From assembly GCA_000961595.1 (NCBI GenBank), contig LADO01000052.1, positions 1 to 56,742 on the forward strand: a stretch of 56,742 bases of DNA, given 5' to 3'. Of the stretch, positions 8,947 to 17,674 are shown in pieces. The DNA comes from Peptococcaceae bacterium BRH_c4b. Lineage in GTDB: Bacteria; Bacillota; Desulfotomaculia; Desulfotomaculales; Desulfocucumaceae. The notes under the pieces were generated by a model. That model had not been told where the DNA came from. It ran no database searches and worked only from the letters and a program-made list of their open reading frames with translations. The position numbers and the translations under genes are program-made. Every line of letters starts with the position of its first letter. The first letter of the stretch is position 1.

Positions 8947-9895
8947 CCTTGCGGTCTACTAATTTAATGCGGGGATCAATGACCACGTAAGTCAGGTCCA
9001 CAAAAAAATTCATCAGCATCAAAAATGCGCTGAAAAAAATGGTAACACCCAGTATTACGGTATAATCCCTGTTCAATATGCTGTTTACATACCACATGCC
9101 AAGGCCTGGAATGGCAAAAATGGACTCCACCACGAAGCTGCCCATGAGCACATCGGTCACGAGGAAACCGAGGTAGGTTACCACCGGCAGTACCGCATTG
9201 CGAACACCATGCCGCAGTACAATAACCCTTTCGGATAATCCTTTGGCCCTCGCGGTTTTGATATAGTCCTGCTGCAATACTTCTAGCATACTGGAGCGCA
9301 TCAGCCTCGCTATAAATGCGGTGGGTAGGGCGGCAAGGGCCAGGGTGGGGAGAATGGCCTGCTGCCATGTTCCCCACATGGCTGACGGTAATATCTGAAG
9401 TTTATAGGCAAAAAAATACATTAGCAATCCTGACAGTATGAAGATGGGTACGGAAAAACTCAGGGTCGCCAGGACCATGGCCAGGTAATCCTGCCAGCGG
9501 TTTTGCCGCAGGGCAGAAATGATACCTGCTAGCAGGCCCACAACAAGCGCAAAGGCGATGGCCAGCGCGCCCAGGATGGCGGAAACGGGAAAGCCCGTTT
9601 TGATAATGTCGTTAACCGTTCTGTACTCGTATCTAAAGGAGGGGCCAAGGTCGAAATGAATCAGATTATTTAAATAATTAATATATTGTTTGCTCAGCGG
9701 GTCATTGAGATGGTAACGATCTTCCAGGTTGCGCTTAATAACGTCCGGAAGCTTTTTCTCGGAGGCAAAAGGCCCGCCTGGAACAGAATGCATGATCATA
9801 AAGGTGAGGGTAACGATTAACCATAAAGCCAGTATGATGGTAACTATCCTTCTAAGCAGATACTGCACCAACTGCAACACCCCATTATTTACCAT
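8939..9895 (-). CDS. Oligopeptide/dipeptide ABC transporter permease, OppB/DppB type
   Basis: Up to 318 residues. The N-terminal phrase YLLRRIVTIILALWLIVTLTF and the phrase MIMHSVPGGPF are characteristic of the OppB family. The EAA loop is DYIKTARAKGLSERVIVLRHGVRN. The ATG at 9895 has no visible RBS; a TTG or GTG at 9871/9868 has GGGG about 8-11 nt upstream and gives the usual family N-terminus, so the true start may be there. It forms the membrane channel with OppC. It lies behind a strong hairpin that separates it from the binding-protein gene. Confidence 0.92.
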   Translation of the reverse strand: MVNNGVLQLVQYLLRRIVTIILALWLIVTLTFMIMHSVPGGPFASEKKLPDVIKRNLEDRYHLNDPLSKQYINYLNNLIHFDLGPSFRYEYRTVNDIIKTGFPVSAILGALAIAFALVVGLLAGIISALRQNRWQDYLAMVLATLSFSVPIFILSGLLMYFFAYKLQILPSAMWGTWQQAILPTLALAALPTAFIARLMRSSMLEVLQQDYIKTARAKGLSERVIVLRHGVRNAVLPVVTYLGFLVTDVLMGSFVVESIFAIPGLGMWYVNSILNRDYTVILGVTIFFSAFLMLMNFFVDLTYVVIDPRIKLVDRKDV

Positions 9896-9914
9896 AAAAA
9901 GATACTAATTAAAT

Positions 9915-9944
9915 GAGGTATATGGGCTTGCACCCATATACCTC
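9915..9944. other. Intercistronic hairpin between oppA and oppB
   Basis: A perfect 12-bp stem (GAGGTATATGGG/CCCATATACCTC, 6-nt loop) without a T-run. Such hairpins after a binding-protein gene commonly protect the upstream mRNA, allowing more binding protein than permease; that role here is inference. Confidence 0.7.
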
Positions 9945-9954
9945 CCGGGAATTG

Positions 9955-11565
9955 TTACTCCACGTAAGCCCATTTGAAATCTGCATCGGTGGCAAAGGGA
10001 GGAACAATCACGTTTTTCAGGTTTTCCTTGATCATTATCGGGTGGGTATAGAAGAACAGCGGTGTCACGGGCATTTCGTCCATGAGTATTTTTTCCGCCC
10101 TGTGCATTGACTCCATCCTTACCTTCTGGTCTCCCGTGGATTTGCCCTCACTTACCAGACGGTCATACTCCCTGTTGCTCCAGCCGGTCTTGTTGTTGCC
10201 GCCGTTGGTGACAAACATGTCGATGAAGGTCATGGGATCAAGGTAGTCCGGGCTCCAGCCGGCCCGTTCGATATCATAATCCAACTTGGTTTCCCGATCC
10301 TCATAAACCTGCCATTCAACATTCTGGATGGTCACTTCGATACCCAGATTTTTCTTCCACATCTGCTGAATGGCCTCGGCCACTTTCTGGTGGTTACCTT
10401 GTGTGTTAAACATTATGGTAGCCCTGGGGAAACCCTTACCGTCGGGGAAGCCGGCGCCGGCCAGAAGTCTTTTAGCCTCTTCCAGGTCTTCCTTGAAATA
10501 GTTGTCTCCATTTCTCCGAAAATCCTTACCGTCAGCGTCTTTAAAACCAAAGGGTACGAAGGCGTAGGCCTGCTTCTGGCCGCCTTTCGTCACGCTTTCC
10601 ACCAGGGCTTTGCGGTCGATGGCCAGTGCCAGGGCCTTCCTCACTTTAACGTCGTTGAAGGGTTTGCGGGTGACGTTAAAACGGTAGAAGTAAACCGAAG
10701 CATCAGGCATTATTTTCAGTTCCTTGCTGTCCTTCAGAGCGGTGAGTTCCTGGGCAGCAATCTCATTCATCTGATCAAGCTGGCCGTTTTTAAACATGTT
10801 AAATGAGGTATCAAGGTTTTCAATAAGGTATATTTCCAGCTTTTCCAGCTTCACGCTCTTGGCATCCCAGTAGTCCGGGTTCTTTTCCATAACTATCTTC
10901 TGGTTGTGTTCCCAGCTCACCATTTTAAATGGTCCGTTGCAGACATATGTCTTGGGGTCGGTGAACCAGTTGGGGTTGCCCTCAACCACCTTCTGGTTGA
11001 CCGGGAAATATGTCTGAAAGGCGGTTAATCCCAGGAACTGGGGTGCAGGCGCATTTAGTACCACCTGTAATGTTTTGTCGTCCAGGGCTTTTATGGCCAC
11101 GTCTTCCTTCTTGCCCTTGCCGCTGTTGTAATCCTCGGCGCCTTTTATGTAGAAGAACTGGTAGGCATACTCGGAGGCGGTTTCTTTGGCCATAGCCCTC
11201 AGCCAGCTGTATACGAAATCGTGGGCTGTAACCAGATCGCCATTGCTCCATTTGGCATCCCGCAGTTTAAAGGTATATGTAAGGCTGTCCTTTGAAATAT
11301 CCCAACTTTCAGCGACGGCGCGTTTGATTTCCTGGTTGGCGTCGTAACGGGTAAGACCGTCAAGCATCTGCAACTCTATGGTAGCTTCCGGTGATCCTGT
11401 GGATTTGGCCGGGTCCAGAGTCTTTGGTTCTGTACCAACGTTATAGCGAATCAACTGGGGCCCATTAGCTTTGCCCGCCGTGTCTTTGGTCTTGTCGTCG
11501 CCGCAGCCGGCCAGGACAAAAGCCGCCAGTACCATTAAAGCCAACAGAATTCTTTTCAAAAACAC
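9955..11565 (-). CDS. Oligopeptide-binding lipoprotein, OppA/DppA type (SBP family 5)
   Basis: 536 residues. The N-terminus is a lipoprotein signal: Lys-Arg, a hydrophobic stretch, then a lipobox LAGC at residues 18-21, so the mature protein should be anchored by a diacylglyceryl cysteine outside the membrane. The family 5 solute-binding fold is evident from AESWDISKDSLTYTFKLR near 88, the substrate-loop and hinge phrases VRKALALAIDRKALV near 310, and GWSPDYLDP near 435. The start is GTG at 11565, 4 nt after GGGAGG; a TTG two codons on has better spacing. It is the first gene of the opp operon. The ligand cannot be told from sequence beyond peptides or similar. Confidence 0.93.
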   Translation of the reverse strand: MFLKRILLALMVLAAFVLAGCGDDKTKDTAGKANGPQLIRYNVGTEPKTLDPAKSTGSPEATIELQMLDGLTRYDANQEIKRAVAESWDISKDSLTYTFKLRDAKWSNGDLVTAHDFVYSWLRAMAKETASEYAYQFFYIKGAEDYNSGKGKKEDVAIKALDDKTLQVVLNAPAPQFLGLTAFQTYFPVNQKVVEGNPNWFTDPKTYVCNGPFKMVSWEHNQKIVMEKNPDYWDAKSVKLEKLEIYLIENLDTSFNMFKNGQLDQMNEIAAQELTALKDSKELKIMPDASVYFYRFNVTRKPFNDVKVRKALALAIDRKALVESVTKGGQKQAYAFVPFGFKDADGKDFRRNGDNYFKEDLEEAKRLLAGAGFPDGKGFPRATIMFNTQGNHQKVAEAIQQMWKKNLGIEVTIQNVEWQVYEDRETKLDYDIERAGWSPDYLDPMTFIDMFVTNGGNNKTGWSNREYDRLVSEGKSTGDQKVRMESMHRAEKILMDEMPVTPLFFYTHPIMIKENLKNVIVPPFATDADFKWAYVE

Positions 11566-11648
11566 AACCTCCCTGTTTATCTTAATAAACTATTAAATAC
11601 AACTTTTACTGCTTTCTTCCTTTTAGAATTAAAAAATTTTACGTGCAT

Positions 11649-11677
11649 ATTATAAAACACAAAAAAAACAGGTTGAA
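11649..11677 (-). promoter_or_regulatory. Candidate promoter for the opp operon
   Basis: On the minus strand TTCAAC and TATAAT are separated by 17 nt, about 85 nt before oppA. The -10 is perfect and the -35 poor. The rest of the gap 11566-11845 is AT-rich and shows no gene. Confidence 0.4.
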
Positions 11678-11845
11678 TAGTACTGTTTTTAAAGGGAAAA
11701 TATATTTTCATCCATGGATTGTGCCTTATAGGAGCATGGAAGTTTGGGTTTATACAATATGCCAATTAAAAAAATCGCACAGAAAAGACAATATAGTAAA
11801 TCCAGCCCGCGAGCGCTTAAATACAGGAAAAAAGCTTATTTCCCC

Positions 11846-11882
11846 AAAAAAAACGAGGTTCACGATATATATGAACCTCGTT
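11846..11882 (-). terminator. Intrinsic terminator after the HD-GYP/DUF5317 unit
   Basis: An 11-bp perfect stem (AACGAGGTTCA/TGAACCTCGTT) is followed on the minus strand by eight T. Confidence 0.85.
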
Positions 11883-11923
11883 AAACTTGTAAAATATACG
11901 CTAAATATTCATCTTTAATTTTC

Positions 11924-12013
11924 TTAACCCCATTTTCCACTGGCACCGCCGGCCAGCACCGCTAGTAATACCAACAGAAGAGAATAAGGTATCTTGCTTA
12001 TCCAGCGCGACAA
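11924..12013 (-). CDS. Small hydrophobic peptide (29 aa), putative
   Basis: A 29-codon frame starts with TTG four nt after the DUF5317 stop; GGGGG at the end of that gene would serve as its RBS. The peptide has a basic start (SRWISK), a leucine/valine-rich membrane-spanning segment and a short glycine-rich tail ending in KWG. The spacing and the terminator that follows suggest it is the last cistron of the unit. The function is unknown; the evidence for expression is only positional. Confidence 0.5.
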   Translation of the reverse strand: MSRWISKIPYSLLLVLLAVLAGGASGKWG

Positions 12014-12017
12014 AAGG

Positions 12018-12587
12018 TTACCCCCTTTCATTGCATATTATAAGCTCTTTATTTCGCAGCATTATTTGCTGAATTACCACGAAAGCTCCCAGAGCAATTA
12101 AAATGTCGCCAACACTGTATACATTAATACCGGGCACATAAAAAATATCGCACAGAAATTTAAATTTGGTGTTGTCCGTAATCAATATGATGTTATATGA
12201 GGCTGAGCCGCTTTCTATCCGGGCAATTCTTTCTACGGACAATATGTGTTTTAATGAGTTAATACTGGTAGGCATATACCCACCGTTAGCGATTATTGCG
12301 ATTCCATTCGAGGCAATTCCCGCGCCCAGCAACCTCAGGCCCGTTAGATTGAAATTTCTCAATATAAAGATAATTAACAAAATAATTGAAAGGCAATATG
12401 TTAAATTAGTTATCATGCCGTCATTAACATATTTCTCCCACCAGGGGTTAAAAATAGACACCTGCAATAGTATGGCTACAAACACCAGCCAGGAACCTTT
12501 AAATTTATACAACGTAAAATTGCCCCACTTTCCTCCTTTCAGCAGCCCCACCAGAACTGCCAGGACAACCGAAATACAGAGAAACAC
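12018..12587 (-). CDS. DUF5317-family membrane protein
   Basis: 189 residues with four to five membrane helices at about 1-20, 33-50, 62-80, 85-105 and 150-170. A conserved-looking extracytoplasmic segment (NGGYMPTSINSL) is typical of the small DUF5317 family. GTG start directly abuts the TAA of the HD-GYP gene, with GGGGG 8 nt upstream, so the two are coupled. DUF5317 proteins are frequently found beside HD-GYP sensors in Peptococcaceae-type genomes; a role in sensing or modulating the phosphodiesterase is inference. Confidence 0.75.
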   Translation of the reverse strand: MFLCISVVLAVLVGLLKGGKWGNFTLYKFKGSWLVFVAILLQVSIFNPWWEKYVNDGMITNLTYCLSIILLIIFILRNFNLTGLRLLGAGIASNGIAIIANGGYMPTSINSLKHILSVERIARIESGSASYNIILITDNTKFKFLCDIFYVPGINVYSVGDILIALGAFVVIQQIMLRNKELIICNERG

Positions 12588-13832
12588 TTAAACAACCCCC
12601 AGTTGGTAATTATTCTGTCTTAACATGCTTATAAAAGTTTCAACCACCAACGGGTCAAACTGGCTGCCGGCGTTGCGTTCCAGTTCCTGTAAAGCTTCCT
12701 CCATCGTCAGCGCCTTCCGGTACGGCCTGTCCGTGATCATGGCGTCAAAAGCGTCGGCAACCGCCAGTATCCTGGCCCCCAGAGGTATTTTGGGGCCTTT
12801 GATGCCCCTGGCGTACCCCAGACCATCGTATCTCTCGTGGTGGGCTTTAACAATTTCCGCGCCGGATTTATACATTCGCATGGACTCCAGTATGTCGTGG
12901 GCAACTTCCGGATGGGATTTCATTATGTCCATCTCGGCCGGGGTCAAGCTCCCTTTTTTAAATAAAACACTGTCGCTGATGGCAATCTTGCCCAGATCGT
13001 GAACCCTAGCCGCGGATGCTATGGTGTCCTTTTCAACATCAGCTAGATCCATTTCATTAGCGATCGCGCAGGCATATGCCGCCACTCTTTTGGAGTGCTC
13101 GGCGGTATAGCGGTCTCGGCGATCTACAATATCCGCCAATATTTCCAATGTCTGTTTTGTTTCAATTTGTAAGGAATTATAATCCCTGAAACTGGCATGG
13201 GCTATAGCCAGGAGAGGTATGATTAAAACCATGGTTAAAGGTTGTTCTTTATACAACAGCACTGTAAACATGCTCATGGGAGCCAGTGCGGCATAATACA
13301 AAATAAGCATGCCCAGATCGCGCTTCAGAATATATAAAAACCTTTTCTTCAGGCTTAATGAAACTATAAAAGAAACCAAGCATAAATTTACTACAATGTA
13401 TACCACAGCCGCGCCCATAAAGGCCGGTAAATCCTCCGGCAGGGCAAAGATGCCAGGTGAATCTTTTAAAGAGTAAAAAACTATACCGGCCAGGTATAGG
13501 GTAATAGAAAACTGACTTACATTAAATAATAATTTAACAATTCCCTTTTTGTTGTAAAGATCTGTAATTGCACTTACCAGAGCCGCCACCACAATGACAA
13601 ACCAGTATCCATGTATAACCAAAATTGGCAGGTGAAATGCGAAAGATAATGTAAAATGCAGTTCCGGGTTTACTCTAATGGGTTTATTTTCAAAGGGAAG
13701 AGCTATAATGGTCCAAATAATTATTGCTAATATTTCACCTTTTTCTATTCTGTTAAAAGAAAAAAAAGTAAGGGATAATCCTATTGAGCAAATAATAATA
13801 AGGTATATAGCCTGTTTAGCTTTCCAATCCAA
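12588..13832 (-). CDS. Membrane HD-GYP domain protein, probable cyclic-di-GMP phosphodiesterase
   Basis: 414 residues. The N-terminal half (about 1-205) has six or more membrane helices forming a sensor of unknown ligand. A short linker then leads to an HD-GYP domain: HSKRV near 245, the HD pair in RVHDLGKIAI near 275, and HHERYDGLGY at 331-340 followed by ILAVADAFDAM. All metal-binding His/Asp positions I can recognise are kept. The family's GYP tripeptide reads GYA here; the proline is not catalytic but helps define the family. Such proteins hydrolyse c-di-GMP (or cGAMP). TTG start with a weak RBS. It is first in a unit with DUF5317 and a micro-ORF. Confidence 0.88.
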   Translation of the reverse strand: MDWKAKQAIYLIIICSIGLSLTFFSFNRIEKGEILAIIIWTIIALPFENKPIRVNPELHFTLSFAFHLPILVIHGYWFVIVVAALVSAITDLYNKKGIVKLLFNVSQFSITLYLAGIVFYSLKDSPGIFALPEDLPAFMGAAVVYIVVNLCLVSFIVSLSLKKRFLYILKRDLGMLILYYAALAPMSMFTVLLYKEQPLTMVLIIPLLAIAHASFRDYNSLQIETKQTLEILADIVDRRDRYTAEHSKRVAAYACAIANEMDLADVEKDTIASAARVHDLGKIAISDSVLFKKGSLTPAEMDIMKSHPEVAHDILESMRMYKSGAEIVKAHHERYDGLGYARGIKGPKIPLGARILAVADAFDAMITDRPYRKALTMEEALQELERNAGSQFDPLVVETFISMLRQNNYQLGVV

Positions 13833-14140
13833 GTCGCCTGCACACCTTATTTTAAATATTTTACCAATTTTACCATGTTAGGTCAAGTCCCGCAAGACAT
13901 TTATTGCCAGAAGCCGTTTTTTCTCTTAAATTTTACATTTTATATCTCGACAATTAAATTTAATTAAGACCTGCATTTTGTAAATTTATGTCTTTTTCAG
14001 TCAGTTTTTAAGCTATTTTCATCTCAATTGCCGTTAGGCGCAAGTATAATTAGTCGAAAGTTATAATAAAAAGTTCCATAAAATATTATCAATAACATCA
14101 TAAAATGATAAAATAATAAAAACAATTTTGGAGGGTCTTT
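13833..14140. other. AT-rich intergenic stretch
   Basis: Between two divergent genes. I see no gene, RNA or clear repeat in it; it should carry the promoters for the HD-GYP gene (minus) and the small plus-strand ORF. Confidence 0.6.
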
Positions 14141-14224
14141 ATGCGAGAGTGGGTTAGATTAACAATAGCTTTCATATTTCTATCCATAGCCGGTCTTATT
14201 TACTATTATAAAGTTCTCCATTAA
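14141..14224 (+). CDS. Single-pass membrane micro-protein (27 aa), putative
   Basis: ATG preceded by GGAGGG with 4-5 nt spacing opens a 27-codon frame. It has a charged start (REWVR), a hydrophobic helix rich in Ile/Leu/Phe, and a basic tail (YYYKVLH). Excellent RBS and typical single-TM composition make it more likely real than chance. The function is unknown. Confidence 0.55.
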   Translation: MREWVRLTIAFIFLSIAGLIYYYKVLH

Positions 14225-14279
14225 AAGTATGGGTACTTACCGTTATTGCCATTAGTGACTGCTTTCCTATTTTTTAACC

Positions 14280-14307
14280 GGAGCATGGGACTTATGGCCC
14301 ATGCTCC
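14280..14307. other. Strong hairpin downstream of the micro-ORF
   Basis: A 10-bp perfect stem (GGAGCATGGG/CCCATGCTCC). Neither side has a proper T-run, so it is not a canonical terminator, though it lies between convergent genes. Confidence 0.5.
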
Positions 14308-14370
14308 GCGATACTACTGCCTGATTAAATAACCAGGAAAGCTGAAATAATTATAACACCAGTGTTGAGT

Positions 14371-14820
14371 TTAATCACATTGTTTTGCCAATTTCAACAA
14401 TATGTCATTAAGAGTCTTTTGAAACCTTTCGTCATCTTCCGGAGTCCTCTTGCGGGGCCCCCTGGTTCTTCCGCCGCCCCGGCGAAATCTGGCCTTCATA
14501 TCCCTCTCCTCCAGCAGAAAATTGATGGTCTCTTCCCGGAATACCTTGCCGTGAGGGGAAAGTACGGCTGCGCCTTTACCCAGTACCATGGCGGCCAGAC
14601 CATAGTCCTGGGTTACCACCACATCACCGGCGGCGGTCATGTTCATAACCCGCAGATCTGCCTCCTGAGAGCTGTTTCCAACAATGACGTGGTTATCGGA
14701 CACAATATTATGGTTAAAGCTCGCCACGGTCCATACGGCAATTTTATATTCCGCCGCAGCCTGGTGACAGATTTCCAGTACCTTTCTGGGTGCGGCATCA
14801 GCGTCAACAATTATTTTCAT
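14371..14820 (-). CDS. YaiI/YqxD (DUF188) family protein
   Basis: 149 residues, the usual family length. The family signature is clear: an N-terminal [11 protein letters not shown], the central VASFNH and [35 protein letters not shown] blocks, and [21 protein letters not shown] near the C-terminus. The acidic residues suggest a PIN-like nuclease fold, but no activity is established for the family. Stand-alone gene, ATG start. Confidence 0.93.
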   Translation of the reverse strand: MKIIVDADAAPRKVLEICHQAAAEYKIAVWTVASFNHNIVSDNHVIVGNSSQEADLRVMNMTAAGDVVVTQDYGLAAMVLGKGAAVLSPHGKVFREETINFLLEERDMKARFRRGGGRTRGPRKRTPEDDERFQKTLNDILLKLAKQCD

Positions 14821-14899
14821 TAGCTACCCCCTAAAACTAATTAAAAAATCTACTGCTTAAGTTTAACCTTTATGGAATGTTAATTCCAGGAATAATACA

Positions 14900-14924
14900 A
14901 AAAAAGCCCCTTTTTAGAGGGGCG
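14900..14924 (-). terminator. Intrinsic terminator of typA
   Basis: A stem GCCCCT/AGGGGC is followed on the minus strand by seven T, 12 nt after the typA stop. Confidence 0.85.
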
Positions 14925-14935
14925 GTGTTGACACA

Positions 14936-16753
14936 TCAGGCAAGCTTGGTTTTCTGTGACCTTTGCCTTTGGTTTTTATCAAGTATTTTCTTACGCATGC
15001 GCAGATCCTTCGGCGTGACCTCCAGGAGTTCATCATCACCAAGGTATTCCAGGAATTCCTCCAGGCTCATAATCCTCGGCTCTTCCAGACGCATGGCCGC
15101 CTCGGCGGTACTGGAGCGCATATTGGTCAGATGTTTTTTCTTGCACACATTGACCTCCAAATCCTGCTCCCGGCAGTTTTCCCCCACCACCATACCTTCG
15201 TAAACTTTTGTTCCCGGCGTTATAAACAAAACCCCACGTTCCTGCACCGAATGCATGCCGTACAGGTTTGCCTCGCCTGCCTCAAAGGCTATCAATACCC
15301 CGCGGTTGCGTCGCTGGATATCCCCCTTAAAGGGTTCGTAACCGGCAAAAACGTGATTAATTACAGCATGGCCCCTGGTTTCGGTAAGCAGATGCGAACG
15401 AAAGCCAATCAGCCCCCGGGCCGGCACGTTGAATTCCATTCTTAACTGTCCGCCTCCCATGGGCGACATGTTAATCAGTTCCCCCTTACGTGATCCCAAT
15501 ATTTCCATCACTGGCCCCATAAAATCTTCAGGTATATCCACCATCAGCAGTTCCATGGGTTCAAGCTTGATCCCATTTTCGGACTTATATATAACCTCAG
15601 GCTTTGATACCTGCAGTTCATAGCCTTCCCGGCGCATGGTTTCAATTAATATGGAAAGGTGCAATTCCCCCCGGCCGCACACCTGAAAAGCATCGGGGTT
15701 TTCCTCGGTTACCCTGAGACTTACGTTTTTTTCTATTTCCTTGAACAGCCTGGCCCGCAGTTCCCTGGAGGTTATGTGTTTGCCCTCCCTGCCGGCAAAG
15801 GGGCTGTCATTAACCATAAAAGTCATTTTCAGCGTCGGTTCGTCAACGGTAATTGGTGTAAGTTGTTCAGGATTAACTGGACAGGCCACTGTTTCACCTA
15901 TATTTACGTTCTCCAGCCCGGAAAATGTAACTATTTCTCCGCATCCGGCCAATTCGGCCTCAACCCTCTCCAGCCCCTCGTAAACATAAAGGCGCCCCAC
16001 CTTTGCATTTACAACAGCCCCGTCATGCCTGATCAGAACCACGTTCTGGCCGGCTTTTATGGTGCCCCGGCAAACCCGGCCCACCACCATCCGGCCCTGG
16101 TACTGATCATAGGTGGTATTGTTCACCAACAGCTGCAGGGGGCCGTCCGGCTCCCCATCAGGTGCTGGCACATGGTTCACGATGGCATCAAAAAGAGGCC
16201 TTAGATCCTGTCCGGGAACGTCAAGGTCTGTTGTTGATACACCTGTCCGGGCTGAGGCGTAAATCACCGGAAAATCAATCAGCTCATCGGGTGCCTCCAA
16301 CTCAATGAACAGTTCCAGGATTTCATCCACCACTTCTGCCGGCCTGGCTTCAATGCGGTCAATTTTATTGACCACCACCACCGGCCGTAGTCCCAGTTCC
16401 ATGGCCTTGCGCAGCACAAAACGGGTCTGGGGCATGGGGCCCTCAAAGGCGTCCACCAGCAGCAACACCCCGTCTACCATTTTCAAAACGCGCTCGACTT
16501 CACCGCCGAAATCAGAATGCCCCGGAGTATCCACAATATTTATTTTGATCGCCCCGTAGCGCACTGAGGTATTCTTGGCCAGAATGGTTATGCCCCGCTC
16601 CCTTTCCAGGTCGTTGGAATCCATAACCCTCTCCGTTACCTGCTCATTTTCCCTGTAAATGCCGCTTTGTTTCAGCATTGCGTCCACCAGGGTCGTTTTT
16701 CCGTGATCAACGTGGGCGATAATGGCAATGTTCCTTAAATTAAGTTCCTGCAT
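14936..16753 (-). CDS. typA: Ribosome-associated GTPase TypA/BipA
   Basis: 605 residues, normal for the family. The translational GTPase domain is at the N-terminus: G1 AHVDHGKTTL near 13, G2 RGITI near 54, G3 DTPGHSDF near 75, G4 NKID near 130. Domains II, III and V-like follow, with the BipA-specific C-terminal domain (MGGGQLRMEFNVPARGLIGFRS, then the PKDLRMRKKIL end). TypA binds the ribosome and assists assembly and stress adaptation. ATG with GAGGGGG about 7 nt upstream. Monocistronic, with its own terminator. Confidence 0.97.
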   Translation of the reverse strand: MQELNLRNIAIIAHVDHGKTTLVDAMLKQSGIYRENEQVTERVMDSNDLERERGITILAKNTSVRYGAIKINIVDTPGHSDFGGEVERVLKMVDGVLLLVDAFEGPMPQTRFVLRKAMELGLRPVVVVNKIDRIEARPAEVVDEILELFIELEAPDELIDFPVIYASARTGVSTTDLDVPGQDLRPLFDAIVNHVPAPDGEPDGPLQLLVNNTTYDQYQGRMVVGRVCRGTIKAGQNVVLIRHDGAVVNAKVGRLYVYEGLERVEAELAGCGEIVTFSGLENVNIGETVACPVNPEQLTPITVDEPTLKMTFMVNDSPFAGREGKHITSRELRARLFKEIEKNVSLRVTEENPDAFQVCGRGELHLSILIETMRREGYELQVSKPEVIYKSENGIKLEPMELLMVDIPEDFMGPVMEILGSRKGELINMSPMGGGQLRMEFNVPARGLIGFRSHLLTETRGHAVINHVFAGYEPFKGDIQRRNRGVLIAFEAGEANLYGMHSVQERGVLFITPGTKVYEGMVVGENCREQDLEVNVCKKKHLTNMRSSTAEAAMRLEEPRIMSLEEFLEYLGDDELLEVTPKDLRMRKKILDKNQRQRSQKTKLA

Positions 16754-16855
16754 ATAAAAACCCCCTCTGAAAACACCATAATAGTATAGCAGTTTTCATA
16801 TGCATATACAATGAAATTCAGGTTAAAATTAACCTCAACGCAGGGGGAATCACAG

Positions 16856-17068
16856 TTAGGATTCCATCTCCCCTTTTAATAATTGCACTGCCTTTTCATA
16901 GTCGGTGGCACTTACCACCACCCTGACCATGAACACCGGGGTCATCATGGCTGAATGCTCGTCAAAAATAAAGGAAGTGATTCCCTCCTGCTCTAACAAG
17001 CCCCTGAATAAATAGGCCTCGTTGGGATTGGCGAAAGTGGCCACCGTTACCAGTCTTTCATCCCGCAT
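16856..17068 (-). CDS. DUF2007-family small protein
   Basis: About 70 residues. It has the putative signal-transducing DUF2007 pattern: LVTVATFANPNEAYLFRGLLEQEGI, then an acidic segment and a valine-rich strand, then YEKAVQLLKGE. I prefer the ATG at 17068, with AGGA about 10 nt upstream; a TTG at 17077 is also possible. It is paired with the small coiled-coil gene just upstream on the same strand. Function unknown. Confidence 0.75.
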   Translation of the reverse strand: MRDERLVTVATFANPNEAYLFRGLLEQEGITSFIFDEHSAMMTPVFMVRVVVSATDYEKAVQLLKGEMES

Positions 17069-17090
17069 TTTGGTCAATTCCTTTCAACCC

Positions 17091-17273
17091 TTATTTTTCT
17101 TTGCCCCGCTCATCATTTACCGGTCTCACGTCAGTTTCCCCGGCTTTTAGTATTTCCAGTTCGTCCTCCAACTCTTCAAGCATTAGCACCATCTCAGGCT
17201 TTACGGAATGGGCCGGCATTCTAGTCCTGACATCCCTAATTTTAGCTTCCAGCTCAATTATCCTTGCCTTCAT
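17091..17273 (-). CDS. Small charged helical protein (60 aa), hypothetical
   Basis: Sixty residues rich in Glu, Lys and Leu, with a heptad-like pattern in IIELEAKIRDV and LMLEELEDELEIL, so probably a short coiled coil. ATG start preceded by a GGAG. It lies 14 nt before the DUF2007 gene and may be co-transcribed with it. I do not recognise the family. Confidence 0.55.
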   Translation of the reverse strand: MKARIIELEAKIRDVRTRMPAHSVKPEMVLMLEELEDELEILKAGETDVRPVNDERGKEK

Positions 17274-17450
17274 TTTCTCCAGCCTTCTTCGTAAAATATA
17301 AAATTTTTGTTTGCTGTTGATATTTGTGGTCTTTTTCTGATAATTTTATATCAAAGTTCAAGCAAAGGCCAAATCCTTTTCCCAAGAGCAGACAATTTGC
17401 CTGAAGTCTGAACCTAATCACGGTAGATCTACCTAACAAAGGAGAAAAAT

Positions 17451-17624
17451 ATGAGTAAGGGCTTTATTCCCATGATGATAACCACCCTGGGGGCCGTGGG
17501 TGTTTATTACTACTGGTCCGTGGTGCTGGGCTTAAACGACATTGCCGGCATGGTCATCGGAGTGGCAGTCGCCGTAATTATTTCGGCGCTATTGGCGAGA
17601 TTAAAAAAAAGCAAAAAAAAATAA
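17451..17624 (+). CDS. Small membrane protein (57 aa), hypothetical
   Basis: ATG with GGAG about 6 nt upstream opens a 57-codon frame. It has two hydrophobic segments (about 8-27 and 33-50) joined by a short NDIAG turn, and a lysine-rich tail (LKKSKKK). This is a typical two-helix inner-membrane protein with a cytoplasmic basic tail. It lies 50 nt before murI on the same strand. Function unknown. Confidence 0.65.
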   Translation: MSKGFIPMMITTLGAVGVYYYWSVVLGLNDIAGMVIGVAVAVIISALLARLKKSKKK

Positions 17625-17674
17625 TATACCCCTTAAATTTACTAAATTATATCATTCCAAACGAGGTGTAATAT

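Noticed and set aside
14280-14307. Terminator call for the GGAGCATGGG hairpin
   Set aside because: No T-run on either strand, so it is only listed as a hairpin.
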